Positions 52,860 to 62,301 are shown, counted from the first letter of the stretch. The stretch: DNA of 64,000 nt from Psychrobacillus lasiicapitis (GCF_006861795.1 NZ_VDGH01000010.1:63982-127981), one strand, 5' to 3'. Notes: generated by a model from the letters alone, not told the origin. Made by a program: numbers and translations.

Positions 52860-53855
52860 ATGTTTACTAAAAAAAGTTTATCGATGGTCATTTTGAGTGG
52901 TGGCCTTGTTCTTGCGGGTTGTAGTGCAAATGAAAGTGTAAGTGAAGACAAAGAGAAGGAAACACCAACTCAGGAAGAAAAGAGTCAAGTTGAAAATGGA
53001 TCGAATGGTGAAGAGCAAGCTCCAGTTGTAGAGCTTTCTAAAGGTGAAGAACTATCTAACATCCTGACTTCTACGAATTGGCAAGGTACTGAAGTAAATG
53101 ATGCAGAAGGAAATAATCTAACTGAAGAAAATAGTAATTTTATTGGATTGGCAAAATACGATCAAGAAACAAATCGCTATGAATTTTTCGATAAAGCAAC
53201 AGGTGAAACACGCGGGGATGAAGGGATATTCTTCATCACGAAGGATGGAGAAAAGAGAATATTAATTTCTCAAAGTATGGGCTATCAAGCAGTTGTGGAT
53301 ATTACGGAAATCACTGATGAAATCTTTACTTACAAACGTATGGGTGTAGACAAAGATGGCAACGAAGTAGAAGTGTTTGTTGAACACGTACCATATACTG
53401 AGTCTGAGCTTGAGTTTACAAACGCTGGTCCTGAGTTAACTAGTGAAACGGGCGAAATTGTTAAAGATATTCCAGGTGTTAATATTTTAGCGGATACTTT
53501 GTGGAATGGTACTAAAGTCGTGGATAAAGACGGCAATGACGTAACAGAGTTCAATAGTAATTTCATTAGTATTGCTAAATTTGATGCGGAGACAAGCAAA
53601 TATGAATTCTTCGATGTAACTAGTGGAGAAAGCCGCGGAGATTTTGGATATTTTGATGTGATCAATGATAACAAGATTCGTACACATGTATCGATTGGAG
53701 AAAACAAATACGGTGCTGCTCTGGAAATCACTGAATTAAACGATGATCGCTTTACTTATAAACGAATGGGGAAAGATGCTGATGGAAATGACATCGAAAT
53801 CTATGTGGAACATGAGCCTTATAAAGGCGAATTTAATCCTACCTTTGGATTTTAA
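52860..53855 (+). CDS. Lipoprotein with two DUF4822-type repeats
   Basis: This 331-residue membrane-anchored protein has a lipobox LVLAGCSA (Cys21). An acidic linker (residues 25-60) is followed by two tandem repeats of about 125 residues. Repeat 1 is STNWQGTEVNDAEGNN...YEFFDKATGETRGDEG...FTYKRMGVDKDGNEVEVFVEH; repeat 2 repeats each of these blocks closely. This matches the DUF4822 layout from memory. Its role is unknown. It sits 63 bases upstream of a histidine kinase, and the set likely forms one unit in which the lipoprotein may be a sensor partner or a target. Confidence 0.85.
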   Translation: MFTKKSLSMVILSGGLVLAGCSANESVSEDKEKETPTQEEKSQVENGSNGEEQAPVVELSKGEELSNILTSTNWQGTEVNDAEGNNLTEENSNFIGLAKYDQETNRYEFFDKATGETRGDEGIFFITKDGEKRILISQSMGYQAVVDITEITDEIFTYKRMGVDKDGNEVEVFVEHVPYTESELEFTNAGPELTSETGEIVKDIPGVNILADTLWNGTKVVDKDGNDVTEFNSNFISIAKFDAETSKYEFFDVTSGESRGDFGYFDVINDNKIRTHVSIGENKYGAALEITELNDDRFTYKRMGKDADGNDIEIYVEHEPYKGEFNPTFGF

Positions 53856-53918
53856 AGTAATTTAAGTTATCCTAATGAGGAATTGGTTCTTACTATAGCT
53901 AGGGGGTGAGGAGGCAGT

Positions 53919-55415
53919 ATGGATATGCGTACAAAATTTTTAATCACTTTTCTCGGTAGTCTGTTTGTTATTATATGCTCGATGGTAGCTATATTTTGGC
54001 TTTTGTTGTTTGCTATAAATGGACAAGTCTCCTCACCTGTTCAGCTTTATAAATCCGTTGCGCAGCAAAAACAAATTACCTATGACGAGCAAGAAGCGTT
54101 GGTTACCTTTCGTAAGATTGCTAAGGAAAATCCGGATGATTTGATGAAGCCCAACATTCAACAAAGTATTGATACATATGAAATGAAAGGTTTGAATATT
54201 GTTATCCGGAAACAAGATGAAATCCTTTATCATTCTCCTGACCTTGTTCTAAAATCTTTAATCGTTCATGCACCAAAATTTGATATTGAAAATATTTATA
54301 CTCAAGGCACCATTGACAACAAAGGCAGCCTTTATCGTTATCTTAAGTTTGATTTTCATTTTTCCGATAACGAAAAAGGTAGTGTGATGATCTTAAAACA
54401 AGAAAATAGCTTTGCGGAATTTTTACAAAGATGGGGGTTCTTTATAATCACCTTAATTCTAGCCATTGCTATTTTTCTTGTTATTATGTTTAACCGTTCT
54501 CTAAATAAGGCAATTATTATCCCATTAAGAGATTTAAGTATAAAAGTGCAACAACTAAAAGAGGGTAAGTTGGAAGGGAAAATTGAAATTTCAACAGGCA
54601 AAAAAGGGGAAGTGAATGAGCTTGCCCAAGAATTTGAGAAATTGCGTGAGGCGTTAAACAGAGTCAGTAAAGAAAATAAAAAATACGAGGAAAATAGAAA
54701 GGAATTACTTTCTAATATCTCTCATGACTTAAAAACACCTATCACTTCGATTATTGGCTATGTAGAGGGATTAAAAGATGGTGTAGCAGATACAAAAGAA
54801 AAACAAGGTAAATACTTGAATATTGTTTATAATAAGGCGAGAAGCATGAACTTTTTAATTGATGATTTATTTGTATTTTCTAAACTAGACCTCCAAAAAT
54901 TACCGTTTCATTTTGAGTATATTGACTTAAAAAAATTTCTCGTCCATTTTGTTGAAGAATATCAATTAGACCTTGAGCAAATAAACATTCAACTTACTTT
55001 TCAAGATGTTCATTTAAACAAAGCCATTGTACGAATAGATGTACAACAAATTCGGCGAGTGCTAGATAATATGATCCAAAATAGTGTAAAGCACATGAAC
55101 AAGAATGAAAAAAAAATAACTATTGTTGCAAAACAAGAAGTCGATGAAGTGATTATTACCGTACAAGATAATGGTGCAGGGATGGCTGAGGAAAATTTAG
55201 AAATGATTTTTGATCGATTTTATCGTATAGAAAGCTCCAGAAATAGTGATAAAGGCGGCAGTGGTTTAGGTCTTGCTATTGCAAGGCAAATTATTTTAGA
55301 GCACGGTGGAATCATAAAAGCGGATAGCAAATTAGGTGAGGGTACAAGCATCACTTTTACGCTGCCTTTAAAGGAGAATGGACATAATGAAGGAAATTCT
55401 ATTAGTGGAGGATGA
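53919..55415 (+). CDS. Sensor histidine kinase
   Basis: This 498-residue membrane kinase has a helix at residues 5-30, an extracellular domain of about 135 residues, and a second helix (FFIITLILAIAIFLVIMFNR). A HAMP domain, HisKA with the phospho-acceptor His269 in LLSNISHDLKTPITSIIGYV, and HATPase motifs (N-box LDNMIQNSVKHMNK, G1 VQDNGAGMAEENL, G2 KGGSGLGLAIAR) follow. The start follows GGTGAGGAGG. The gene overlaps the response regulator by 29 bases, a standard two-component pair. The signal is unknown; the upstream lipoprotein may relate to it. Confidence 0.93.
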   Translation: MDMRTKFLITFLGSLFVIICSMVAIFWLLLFAINGQVSSPVQLYKSVAQQKQITYDEQEALVTFRKIAKENPDDLMKPNIQQSIDTYEMKGLNIVIRKQDEILYHSPDLVLKSLIVHAPKFDIENIYTQGTIDNKGSLYRYLKFDFHFSDNEKGSVMILKQENSFAEFLQRWGFFIITLILAIAIFLVIMFNRSLNKAIIIPLRDLSIKVQQLKEGKLEGKIEISTGKKGEVNELAQEFEKLREALNRVSKENKKYEENRKELLSNISHDLKTPITSIIGYVEGLKDGVADTKEKQGKYLNIVYNKARSMNFLIDDLFVFSKLDLQKLPFHFEYIDLKKFLVHFVEEYQLDLEQINIQLTFQDVHLNKAIVRIDVQQIRRVLDNMIQNSVKHMNKNEKKITIVAKQEVDEVIITVQDNGAGMAEENLEMIFDRFYRIESSRNSDKGGSGLGLAIARQIILEHGGIIKADSKLGEGTSITFTLPLKENGHNEGNSISGG

Positions 55416-56082
55416 TCAGGATATAGCAGAATTGCAAAGGGATTATCTGGAGCTAAATGAGATGAATGTCAATATCGTTGCCGATGGATTAGTTGGTTTA
55501 GAAGAAGGGCTCACCGGAAAATATGACTTAATCATACTGGATATCATGATTCCAAGTATGACTGGATTTGAAATTTGTAAAAGATTACGTGAGGAAGTGG
55601 ATACACCTATTTTGATGGTATCTGCTAAAAAGGAAGATATCGATAAAATTCGTGCGCTTGGATTTGGTGCGGATGATTATATTACGAAACCCTTTAGCCC
55701 TAATGAGTTAGTTGCTCGTGTAAAATCACACTTAAACCGTTTTGAACGTTTAACAAAGGGACCTCAGTCCATATCGGATGAAATCTTAGAAGTCAATGAT
55801 ATTCGTTTGAATACAAAATCACATAAAGTATTTTCCTTTGACCAAGAGATTAATTTGACGACAAAGGAATTTGAATTATTGAAATTTCTTATGAAGCACC
55901 CAAATCAAGTATTTAGTAAAGAAGACTTATTTGAACGAGTTTGGGGTTTGGATTCACTCGGTGATACATCAACCGTTGTTGTTCATATTAAACGACTGCG
56001 AGAAAAGATAGAATTCGATCCGAAAAATCCAGTATTTTTAGAAACAATCTGGGGTTCTGGGTATAGATTTAATAATAACTAA
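55387..56082 (+). CDS. OmpR-family response regulator
   Basis: This 231-residue regulator has a receiver domain with the acidic pair in LLVEDDQDIAEL, the phospho-acceptor Asp52 (LIILDIMIPS) and the Lys of YITKPFSPNEL. A winged-helix DNA-binding domain follows (LTTKEFELLKFLMKHPNQVF, then TVVVHIKRLREKIEFD, ending WGSGYRFNNN). The start at 55387 is preferred over 55378: AAGGAG sits 10 bases before it and would be too close to the other. It pairs with the overlapping kinase and ends in a strong terminator. Confidence 0.93.
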   Translation: MKEILLVEDDQDIAELQRDYLELNEMNVNIVADGLVGLEEGLTGKYDLIILDIMIPSMTGFEICKRLREEVDTPILMVSAKKEDIDKIRALGFGADDYITKPFSPNELVARVKSHLNRFERLTKGPQSISDEILEVNDIRLNTKSHKVFSFDQEINLTTKEFELLKFLMKHPNQVFSKEDLFERVWGLDSLGDTSTVVVHIKRLREKIEFDPKNPVFLETIWGSGYRFNNN

Positions 56083-56086
56083 AAAG

Positions 56087-56127
56087 AACCCAATTTCTTT
56101 ATTTAGTAGGGAGAAATTGGGTTTTTA
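56087..56127 (+). terminator. Rho-independent terminator
   Basis: A perfect 12-bp stem AACCCAATTTCT / AGAAATTGGGTT with a 13-nt loop is followed by TTTAC. It begins 5 bases past the regulator stop. Confidence 0.85.
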
Positions 56128-56178
56128 CTTTGTCATTTTCTTAGTTGGATGTGCAAAATAAAACCTAAAGTGATTACT

Positions 56179-57054
56179 TTATACAGTTTGAATCATCTCT
56201 ATAAAATTTTGAGCAGCCTTGGATAAATTATGATCTTTGAGCCATATTATTCCAACTGGTCCAGTCAACTTGGTTGTGCTTGATATCCGATAAGCATTTA
56301 CCGGATATCCTCGAAATCGTTGAAGTAAGGTTTCTGGAACAATAGATGCAGCAAAGTCAGCTGTAACTAGATCCATCAAAAGACTAATATCAGAACACTC
56401 TCCAACAATATTAGGTTGTAGTTTGAAACGAGAAAACGCTTCTAAAATCAAGTAATGCACACCTAGTCCCTCTGTACTTGGAAAGAGGAGAGGGTGATGT
56501 TGAATATCAGTAAGTGAGATTTCTTCATCAAATGATGGATGTTCCTTAGACGTGACAAAGTAAAATGGCTCGTTACATAAATGAAGTACCGAAAAATCGT
56601 CTAGATTTAATGGCATGCGGATAATTGCTAATTCTACAATTCGATCCCTGACTAATTGGCAAAGGTGGGAAGATTCATTTTGTTGAATTTTATATGTTAT
56701 ATTTGGGAATTGTTTTCGAAATTGCTCAAGAATATGAGGCAATCGGTTAACAGAAAAAGTGTTCACTCCAATAGTGAGCCTTCCATTTAAGCCTTTACCA
56801 ACTTCCATTACTTCTGTTTTGGTTTCCTCCATCAATTGGGTTATTTGTAAAGCATTTTTGTATAGAGCATTTCCTGCCTCTGTCAGTTCTAAATATTTTC
56901 CACTTCTCTCCACTAATTTTGAACCGAGTTCCTTCTCCATAGCTTTCAGTTGCTGGCTTAATGGTGGTTGGGACATATGAAGTCTTTTGGCAGCAGCAGA
57001 AATCTTTCTTTCTTCTACAATTGCAATAAAATAGCGTAGTTGCTTAATATCCAT
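56179..57054 (-). CDS. LysR-family transcriptional regulator
   Basis: This 291-residue regulator has the classic LysR N-terminus: IKQLRYFIAIVEERKISAAA, KRLHMSQPPLSQQLKAMEKE, LVERSGKYLELTEAGNALY. A two-lobe effector-binding domain follows (GRLTIGVNTFSVNRLPHILE). The start at 57054 is chosen because GGAAGG lies 9 bases before it; ATGs at 57063 and 57057 are too close. It is divergent from the ankyrin lipoprotein gene with a 113-base gap, the usual layout for LysR and its target. A decayed paralogue lies at 52543. Confidence 0.92.
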   Translation of the reverse strand: MDIKQLRYFIAIVEERKISAAAKRLHMSQPPLSQQLKAMEKELGSKLVERSGKYLELTEAGNALYKNALQITQLMEETKTEVMEVGKGLNGRLTIGVNTFSVNRLPHILEQFRKQFPNITYKIQQNESSHLCQLVRDRIVELAIIRMPLNLDDFSVLHLCNEPFYFVTSKEHPSFDEEISLTDIQHHPLLFPSTEGLGVHYLILEAFSRFKLQPNIVGECSDISLLMDLVTADFAASIVPETLLQRFRGYPVNAYRISSTTKLTGPVGIIWLKDHNLSKAAQNFIEMIQTV

Positions 57055-57167
57055 CATTAACATCCTTCCATTCTATATACGAAAAACATTAGTAAAGCAA
57101 ATTTTATTAATATTTTTCATATAGGTATTACAATGATAACATGTTTATAAAGGAGGTGCAGGCTATT

Positions 57168-57875
57168 ATGAAGCTGAAAGGGATTTGTTTAAGTTTCCTC
57201 GTAGTTATGCTTACCGCATGTAGCACGACTCCAGGCTTAGAAGAAGGTTCAACTGATAAATTAGACAAAAAAGGGGGAACTAATGTGGAACAACAGTTAG
57301 TTACTGCAGCAACAGAAGGAGACATAAAAACCGTTTTAGAATTATTAGAAGGCGGAGCAGATATTAATGCGACAAATAATCAGGGAGTTACGGCCGTAAT
57401 GGCTGCAACGCAAAAAAATAATGTAGAGACTGTTAAGACACTTATCGAACAAGGGGCAGACATAGATATCCGCAATAACAATATGGATAATGTGCTTTTA
57501 TATTCTGGAGCAGAAGGTTTGCTGGAAATCGTGAAACTTGCTGTTCAAGCAGGAGCTGATACAACAATCACAAATCGTTTTGGTGGAACTGCGCTCATTC
57601 CAGCTTCGGATCGAGGACATGTGGATATTGTGGAGGAGCTTTTAACTAACTCTGACACGGATGTGAATCACCTTAATAACTTACATTGGACTGCATTATT
57701 GGAAGCAGTCATTTTGGGGGATGGAAGGGAAAATTATCAAGAAATCGTACAATTATTAGTTGATCATGGCGCTGATGTCAATATTAGTGATAGAGATGGG
57801 GTTACCCCATTAGAACATGCGGAAAGACGTGGATTTAAAGAAATTGAACGTATTTTGAAAGAAGCTGGTGCATAA
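57168..57875 (+). CDS. Ankyrin-repeat lipoprotein
   Basis: This 235-residue lipoprotein has a signal peptide with lipobox MLTACS (Cys18), a short linker, and about five ankyrin repeats from residue 50 on (LVTAATEGDIKTVLELLEGG, NNQGVTAVMAATQKNNVETV, FGGTALIPASDRGHVDIVEE, DGVTPLEHAERRGFKEIERI). Ankyrin stacks bind proteins; a surface adaptor or scavenging role is possible. The start at 57168 follows AAAGGAGGTG. It is divergent from the LysR gene, so LysR control is likely. Confidence 0.9.
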   Translation: MKLKGICLSFLVVMLTACSTTPGLEEGSTDKLDKKGGTNVEQQLVTAATEGDIKTVLELLEGGADINATNNQGVTAVMAATQKNNVETVKTLIEQGADIDIRNNNMDNVLLYSGAEGLLEIVKLAVQAGADTTITNRFGGTALIPASDRGHVDIVEELLTNSDTDVNHLNNLHWTALLEAVILGDGRENYQEIVQLLVDHGADVNISDRDGVTPLEHAERRGFKEIERILKEAGA

Positions 57876-58084
57876 TCGTCAATTTGAGCATTAAAAAAGT
57901 GGTGGCTAAAAAATTGGTAGTTGAAGAACTGGTTGCTTTCACGAGTAATCTGGTTGCTCTTAGCCATTTACAGGATGTACACGAAACAGAGGGCAGCCAT
58001 AGAAGCAGACAAAGAATTGGCGGAATTAGTGAAGATGGACTTTTTGGAGACGTTTGAAAATAGTACTTGGAAAAGAACAGGTTT
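57876..58084 (+). pseudogene. Broken unknown reading frame
   Basis: Two frames with protein-like sequence adjoin here: VVAKKLVVEELVAFTSNLVA, then LSHLQDVH, and in another frame KQRAAIEADKELAELVKMDF, then LETFENSTWKRTGL. Together they look like the helical C-terminal part of a small protein with one frameshift near 57975. No start or family is recognised. A terminator follows. Confidence 0.35.
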
Positions 58085-58128
58085 AAAAAATACAGTTACA
58101 TTTTCTTCAAAATGTAACTGTATTTTTT
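58085..58128. terminator. Strong bidirectional terminator
   Basis: A perfect 20-bp stem from AAAAAATACAGTTACATTTT with a CTTC loop has T runs on both strands. It separates the plus-strand ankyrin region from the convergent minus-strand gene at 58194. Confidence 0.9.
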
Positions 58129-58193
58129 GGCGTTTGAAAACTAATTTACTCTCGCCTCTTGTATCCAAAAAACAAGCAAACAAACCACTAGCA

Positions 58194-59402
58194 TTACCAA
58201 TCTTCGTGCACTCTAAAAATTATATTACAAGTCGCATTTCCCGAAAGACTCGTAATAGCTAATGTAACGGGAGTTGTACCATTCAACACAGTGTCTACTG
58301 GAAAGCTTTGCTGTTCTGCATGTTGTCCTCCTTTGGCAAATCCGCTCATCAGTTTAATTCCAGTCGAGGTATTTATGGCTGTGGCAGACACATCCGATTG
58401 ACTACAAGTTTCGGATGAAGGGGTATCGCTTATATTTCCAAAGGAAGCACCGGTAAGTGTAGAACCATATCTTAATTGCCATCTTAAATCGTTACTTGCA
58501 AGAATATCGAAGCTGCTGATTTGTACATTGACCGAGTTATTTCGATTAGAGACATCAGGGAAAATGGCTTTTCGTCGAAAGCTGATTGTTGGAACAAAGG
58601 CGCCGGCTCCTACTGTCATATTTAACCGGCTTTCTGAGGTGATTCTATTCGTTGGTACAGTTGGACCGAGAACAGCGTAATACCTTCCTCGTACGATGAT
58701 AGAAAATGAACCGCCCGATGTTCCGTTTTCGGCACGTACGCGAATGACTTGGTTTGGATCAGAAAGTAATGTTAAGTTAGTGCCTTGGGTTTGTCGATGG
58801 CATACGACGATTTGTTGGAAATTTAACGAGTTCACAAATACAATTCGGAACTCAATGATTCCGTACTCGTAGCCAAACCGTATTTGGAACATTTTCCCCG
58901 CCGTTGTATCAAGTGTAAGTTTACTCGGCCCTAAACCATTCAGTTTATCCTCATTCCATGAAGATTGGTAAACCTTGAATATTTCGACCCCATTGTTGAG
59001 GACCCCGATAAAAACGCCTGCAGAATCCTGACCGAAGTAGGCTCCATTACTTCCATCAAAGTATCCCCAAGTTGCTTTTTGAGTACCAGTTGGAGCCACA
59101 GGTACACGGATAGAAACACCGGCCTCAAAAGAATTTCCAGGAAACAGCTTTCCACGTTCTGCCGTATCTAAAATTGCCGAAGCATTTGAAGTAGCCGTTG
59201 TTGATAGTTGATAGAATCCTTGTGTGTTGGTAACTGTTCCACTCCCTGCGGTAGAAATGACATCTCTTAAAGCCGAGATACCATAGTTAGATGTATAGTT
59301 AAAAAGTGGGGTTGCTTCAGCGGTTTGTAAACGATCAAACATGGAATTTAATGTTGGGGAAATTCCTGTTAAATTAATCGTAGGCCAAATGAATTCTGTC
59401 AC
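58194..59402 (-). CDS. Phage-like beta-rich protein of unknown function
   Basis: This 402-residue protein has no signal peptide. It is rich in Ser/Thr/Asn/Gly with alternating strands (RGKLFPGNSFEAGVSIRVPV; GQDSAGVFIGVLNNGVEIFK; NRNNSVNVQISSFDILASND), like phage tail, spore-coat or exosporium-type beta proteins. No known family is recognised. The start is GTG 59402 with GGAGG 8 bases upstream. It stands alone between the strong terminator and the aminotransferase region. Confidence 0.75.
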   Translation of the reverse strand: MTEFIWPTINLTGISPTLNSMFDRLQTAEATPLFNYTSNYGISALRDVISTAGSGTVTNTQGFYQLSTTATSNASAILDTAERGKLFPGNSFEAGVSIRVPVAPTGTQKATWGYFDGSNGAYFGQDSAGVFIGVLNNGVEIFKVYQSSWNEDKLNGLGPSKLTLDTTAGKMFQIRFGYEYGIIEFRIVFVNSLNFQQIVVCHRQTQGTNLTLLSDPNQVIRVRAENGTSGGSFSIIVRGRYYAVLGPTVPTNRITSESRLNMTVGAGAFVPTISFRRKAIFPDVSNRNNSVNVQISSFDILASNDLRWQLRYGSTLTGASFGNISDTPSSETCSQSDVSATAINTSTGIKLMSGFAKGGQHAEQQSFPVDTVLNGTTPVTLAITSLSGNATCNIIFRVHEDW

Positions 59403-59748
59403 AAGTCATGCCTCCTTGATAAAAATAAGTTCGTTAACATGTATATTCCATTAGGATTCATTAAAGAATCAATGTATCCTATGTTTAATAAAACAACTCC
59501 CCTAGCAACGTAAGCCCTATCAAGCGTCATTCAATGTTAGTTTGAAAATTATTGTATTTAAGCGAATTATTAAAGAATGAGGTTTTTATTAAGAAATTCA
59601 TGGATGGAATGGGTATAATTAAAGAGCAGAATTAAAAGGGGAAAAGTTCCCTGTGTTAGACATAACTTCAAAACGATTCTTAAATTTTGAAGCTGTATGT
59701 GAACAAAGGGAACATACATCCCAAAATAGTATAAAGGAGATTAAAACT
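59403..59748 (+). promoter_or_regulatory. Structured leader of the aminotransferase gene
   Basis: A possible -10 (TATAAT, 59614-59619) is followed by a leader with a nested fold. The outer stem is GTTCCCT (59646-59652) / AGGGAAC (59707-59713); the inner stem is CTTCAAAA (59666-59673) / TTTTGAAG (59685-59692). The ribosome site AAAGGAG lies downstream at about 59733. No known riboswitch class is matched. The left part of the gap is AT-rich and holds the minus-strand promoter of the 58194 gene. Confidence 0.4.
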
Positions 59749-60906
59749 ATGTATCGAAATATTCTTAGACATCCTGGACCTACTCCAATCCCTAAAAAAG
59801 TGGAATTGGCAATGGCACAGGATATGATTAGTCATCGTACGGAAGAATTCGTCAAACTATATCGAGAAACTACTGCACGTGTGAAACCTATCTTTGGGAC
59901 GAAGCAGGATATTTTGCTTATTCCTTCAGGCGGGACAGCAGCATTAGAAGCTGCTGTGGTAAACACTGTTTCGCCTGGAGAAGAAGTAGTTATCATTACA
60001 GTAGGGGCATTTGGAGATTATTTCGTTTCGATATGTGAAAAACATGGCTTAAAGGTGCATAAACTCGAAAAAGAGTGGGGGGAAGCTTGCACTAAGGAGG
60101 ATCTCATTGACTTTTTGAAGCCGTTATCTAATGTGAAGGCAGTGTTTGCCACTTATAATGAAACGTCTACTGGAATTTTAAATCCTATTGAGCAATTGGC
60201 AGAAGCAGTACGCGATCATTCGGATGCCCTTTTTATAGTGGATGGGGTGAGCTGTATTGGTGGTGCTCCTGCCGAAATGGATAAGTGGGGTATTGATATT
60301 TTGGTAACCGGTTCTCAAAAAGCAATGATGCTTCCTCCGGGACTTTCCTTTGTAGCGGTAAGTGAACGGGCATGGAAGGTGATAGAAGTTCATCACACGA
60401 ATGCCTATTATTTAAATTTATTAAGCTATCGTGAATGGGCAGAAAAAGGAATGACCCCTAATACTCCAGCGATTTCGCTCATTATGGGACTTTCTGCTGT
60501 GTGCGATTTAATAGAAGAGGAAGGCGGATTTTCGAAAACAGTTGAACGACATGAGTTGATGAAAAATATGGTTCGGGAATCTATGAAGGCCCTATCCATT
60601 GAATTGTTAACAAGTGATGAGTATGCATCACCAACAATTACGACGATCCGGACGCCAGAAGGATTGGATCTTGCAAACTTTTTAAGCCATTTAAAGAATA
60701 AGTATCACATTGATTTTGCAGGGGGTCTTGGTCCTCTTCAAGGCAAAGTATTCAGATTCGGACATATGGGATATTGCTTCCCAAGCGACATACTTCAAGC
60801 AGTTTCTTTTATCGAAGCAGGCTTGCAAGATTTTTCTTATCCATTTGAGCCTGGCGCTGGAGTAAGTGCGGCACAGCGTATTTTCTTGTCTTCATTAGAA
60901 AAGTAA
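59749..60906 (+). CDS. Class V PLP aminotransferase, PucG/AGXT-like
   Basis: This 385-residue enzyme belongs to the alanine-glyoxylate / serine-pyruvate aminotransferase group. Visible are RHPGPTPIPKKVELAMAQDM and SHRTEEF near the N-terminus, LLIPSGGTAALEAAVVN, DGVSCIGGAPAEMDKWG, and the PLP-binding Lys191 in VTGSQKAMMLPPGLSF. B. subtilis PucG, (S)-ureidoglycine-glyoxylate aminotransferase of purine breakdown, is the closest function I can suggest; phosphoserine or other class V roles are possible. The start at 59749 has AAAGGAG upstream; an in-frame start at 59653 covers the structured leader and is not used. It is monocistronic. Confidence 0.88.
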   Translation: MYRNILRHPGPTPIPKKVELAMAQDMISHRTEEFVKLYRETTARVKPIFGTKQDILLIPSGGTAALEAAVVNTVSPGEEVVIITVGAFGDYFVSICEKHGLKVHKLEKEWGEACTKEDLIDFLKPLSNVKAVFATYNETSTGILNPIEQLAEAVRDHSDALFIVDGVSCIGGAPAEMDKWGIDILVTGSQKAMMLPPGLSFVAVSERAWKVIEVHHTNAYYLNLLSYREWAEKGMTPNTPAISLIMGLSAVCDLIEEEGGFSKTVERHELMKNMVRESMKALSIELLTSDEYASPTITTIRTPEGLDLANFLSHLKNKYHIDFAGGLGPLQGKVFRFGHMGYCFPSDILQAVSFIEAGLQDFSYPFEPGAGVSAAQRIFLSSLEK

Positions 60907-60918
60907 TCTATTATATTT

Positions 60919-60955
60919 GACCGATTGATGCTCAAACATCATTCGGTCTTTTTAA
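60919..60955 (+). terminator. Rho-independent terminator
   Basis: GACCGATTGATG pairs with CATCATTCGGTC (one mismatch) around CTCAAA and is followed by TTTTTAA. It ends the aminotransferase transcript. Confidence 0.85.
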
Positions 60956-61087
60956 TTTTATTAATATATTATGTTGTATACTAACATTCAAATTTGTTTC
61001 GGACACATGGAAAAAATCAAAAATCTATTTAAATGGCTAGGAGAAACTATGCAATAATTTGTTTTCTCATTTTTCTTATTGAGAAAT

Positions 61088-61891
61088 TCACCAAAAGTGC
61101 ACATATAGAGCATTTATCACGGTGAATAACCATATCAGTAACACGGGACCACAACAGTAGATTTCAACAAAATGGATGAACATAACTTTATCATAGCTAA
61201 GCTCGGCTTTTCGAAAACCAAAGAAATCCCCTTGAGTGATTATATAAATAAACGCACTGACCACCATAAGGCAGGACATTAAAACCGAACTGGTTGGCAA
61301 GGAAGTAACATAGCGCGGGTTGCCACTAGTCTCCATATAGAACGGAATGTCCCATTGCTTGCTTAATATAAAGCTTACAATGACTAGAATATAGAGGAAA
61401 AACGAAATATTGAACGGATGTTTACGATAATCAATCAGCTCAAGCATTATTTTCGTTTTTCCTTTATAATCCCAATTCTCTTCTACTTCTACTCGATCGC
61501 CTCTTAAAATATACACAAACCCTGCCAGAACAAATCCACAAAGTAAATACAGCGAAAAGAGCTGAAAAAACAATGACCAGCTATAAAATGGCGCGAAAAG
61601 CAGAGGGATTATGATAATGCCGATAAGCCATTTGCTGAATGGTCGATTATTCTGAAGCCACTTATTTAAAGCATCCCGATTGTCCTTTCGATAAACATAA
61701 GTATCCTCATGGTACATGGAAAATCGATTTATTATAGAAGTCACCACGACAATTGCCAATCCAATTCCGAATAAAATGTAGGAAGCTTTCGGATAAATGG
61801 ATACCGAATCGTAGTTGTCAATAATCCAATTGCCACTGAAAGCGACGATTAAAATGCCAAAAAACATACTGTACCCGGATATGTGCCTCAT
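61088..61891 (-). CDS. Multi-pass membrane protein of unknown function
   Basis: This 267-residue protein has about seven hydrophobic helices (MFFGILIVAFSGNWII; YILFGIGLAIVVVTSII; FFLYILVIVSFILSKQWDIP and others) and short polar loops. No transporter motif is recognised. The start at 61891 follows GAGGTGATAGG; the earlier ATG at 61921 lacks one. The gene stands alone. Confidence 0.75.
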   Translation of the reverse strand: MRHISGYSMFFGILIVAFSGNWIIDNYDSVSIYPKASYILFGIGLAIVVVTSIINRFSMYHEDTYVYRKDNRDALNKWLQNNRPFSKWLIGIIIIPLLFAPFYSWSLFFQLFSLYLLCGFVLAGFVYILRGDRVEVEENWDYKGKTKIMLELIDYRKHPFNISFFLYILVIVSFILSKQWDIPFYMETSGNPRYVTSLPTSSVLMSCLMVVSAFIYIITQGDFFGFRKAELSYDKVMFIHFVEIYCCGPVLLIWLFTVINALYVHFW

Positions 61892-62143
61892 CCTATCACC
61901 TCTTACTGTATTTAAATACATTTATTCTTTCAATTTACGTTGAGATGATGGAAATAGTTTCATTTTAGTTAAATTCTGTCCCTGTGAATAGAAACATTCA
62001 CATTAATTCAAACAAACATGAACACAGGGAAAAACTGGTTAGGGAGTACACTAATAAAGTAAAAAGGTTTACTTCAATAAAATAAGGTATATTATATTGG
62101 TTGAATAGATTTTCTTTAAAGACAAGAAAAGTAGGTGAACAAA

Positions 62144-62293
62144 GTGGGGAAATATCAAATGGATACCAAAGGAAAGATGGCTGTGGCAAAGTATCATGAA
62201 AAAAACAAGCCTGCCAAATTTGATAAAAAGCAGCAACTTGAAAAAATACGCGCGGAGTATTTGAAAAAAAAGCAAGAACAAACAGATAAATAA
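62144..62293 (+). CDS. Small basic lysine-rich protein
   Basis: This 49-codon ORF starts GTG 62144 behind TAGGTGAACAAA and reads GKYQMDTKGKMAVAKYHEKN, then KPAKFDKKQQLEKIRAEYLK. It has a high Lys content and ends just before a hairpin terminator. Good start signal, composition and terminator favour a real gene. The family is unknown. Confidence 0.6.
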   Translation: MGKYQMDTKGKMAVAKYHEKNKPAKFDKKQQLEKIRAEYLKKKQEQTDK

Positions 62294-62301
62294 TAGGAAT
62301 G

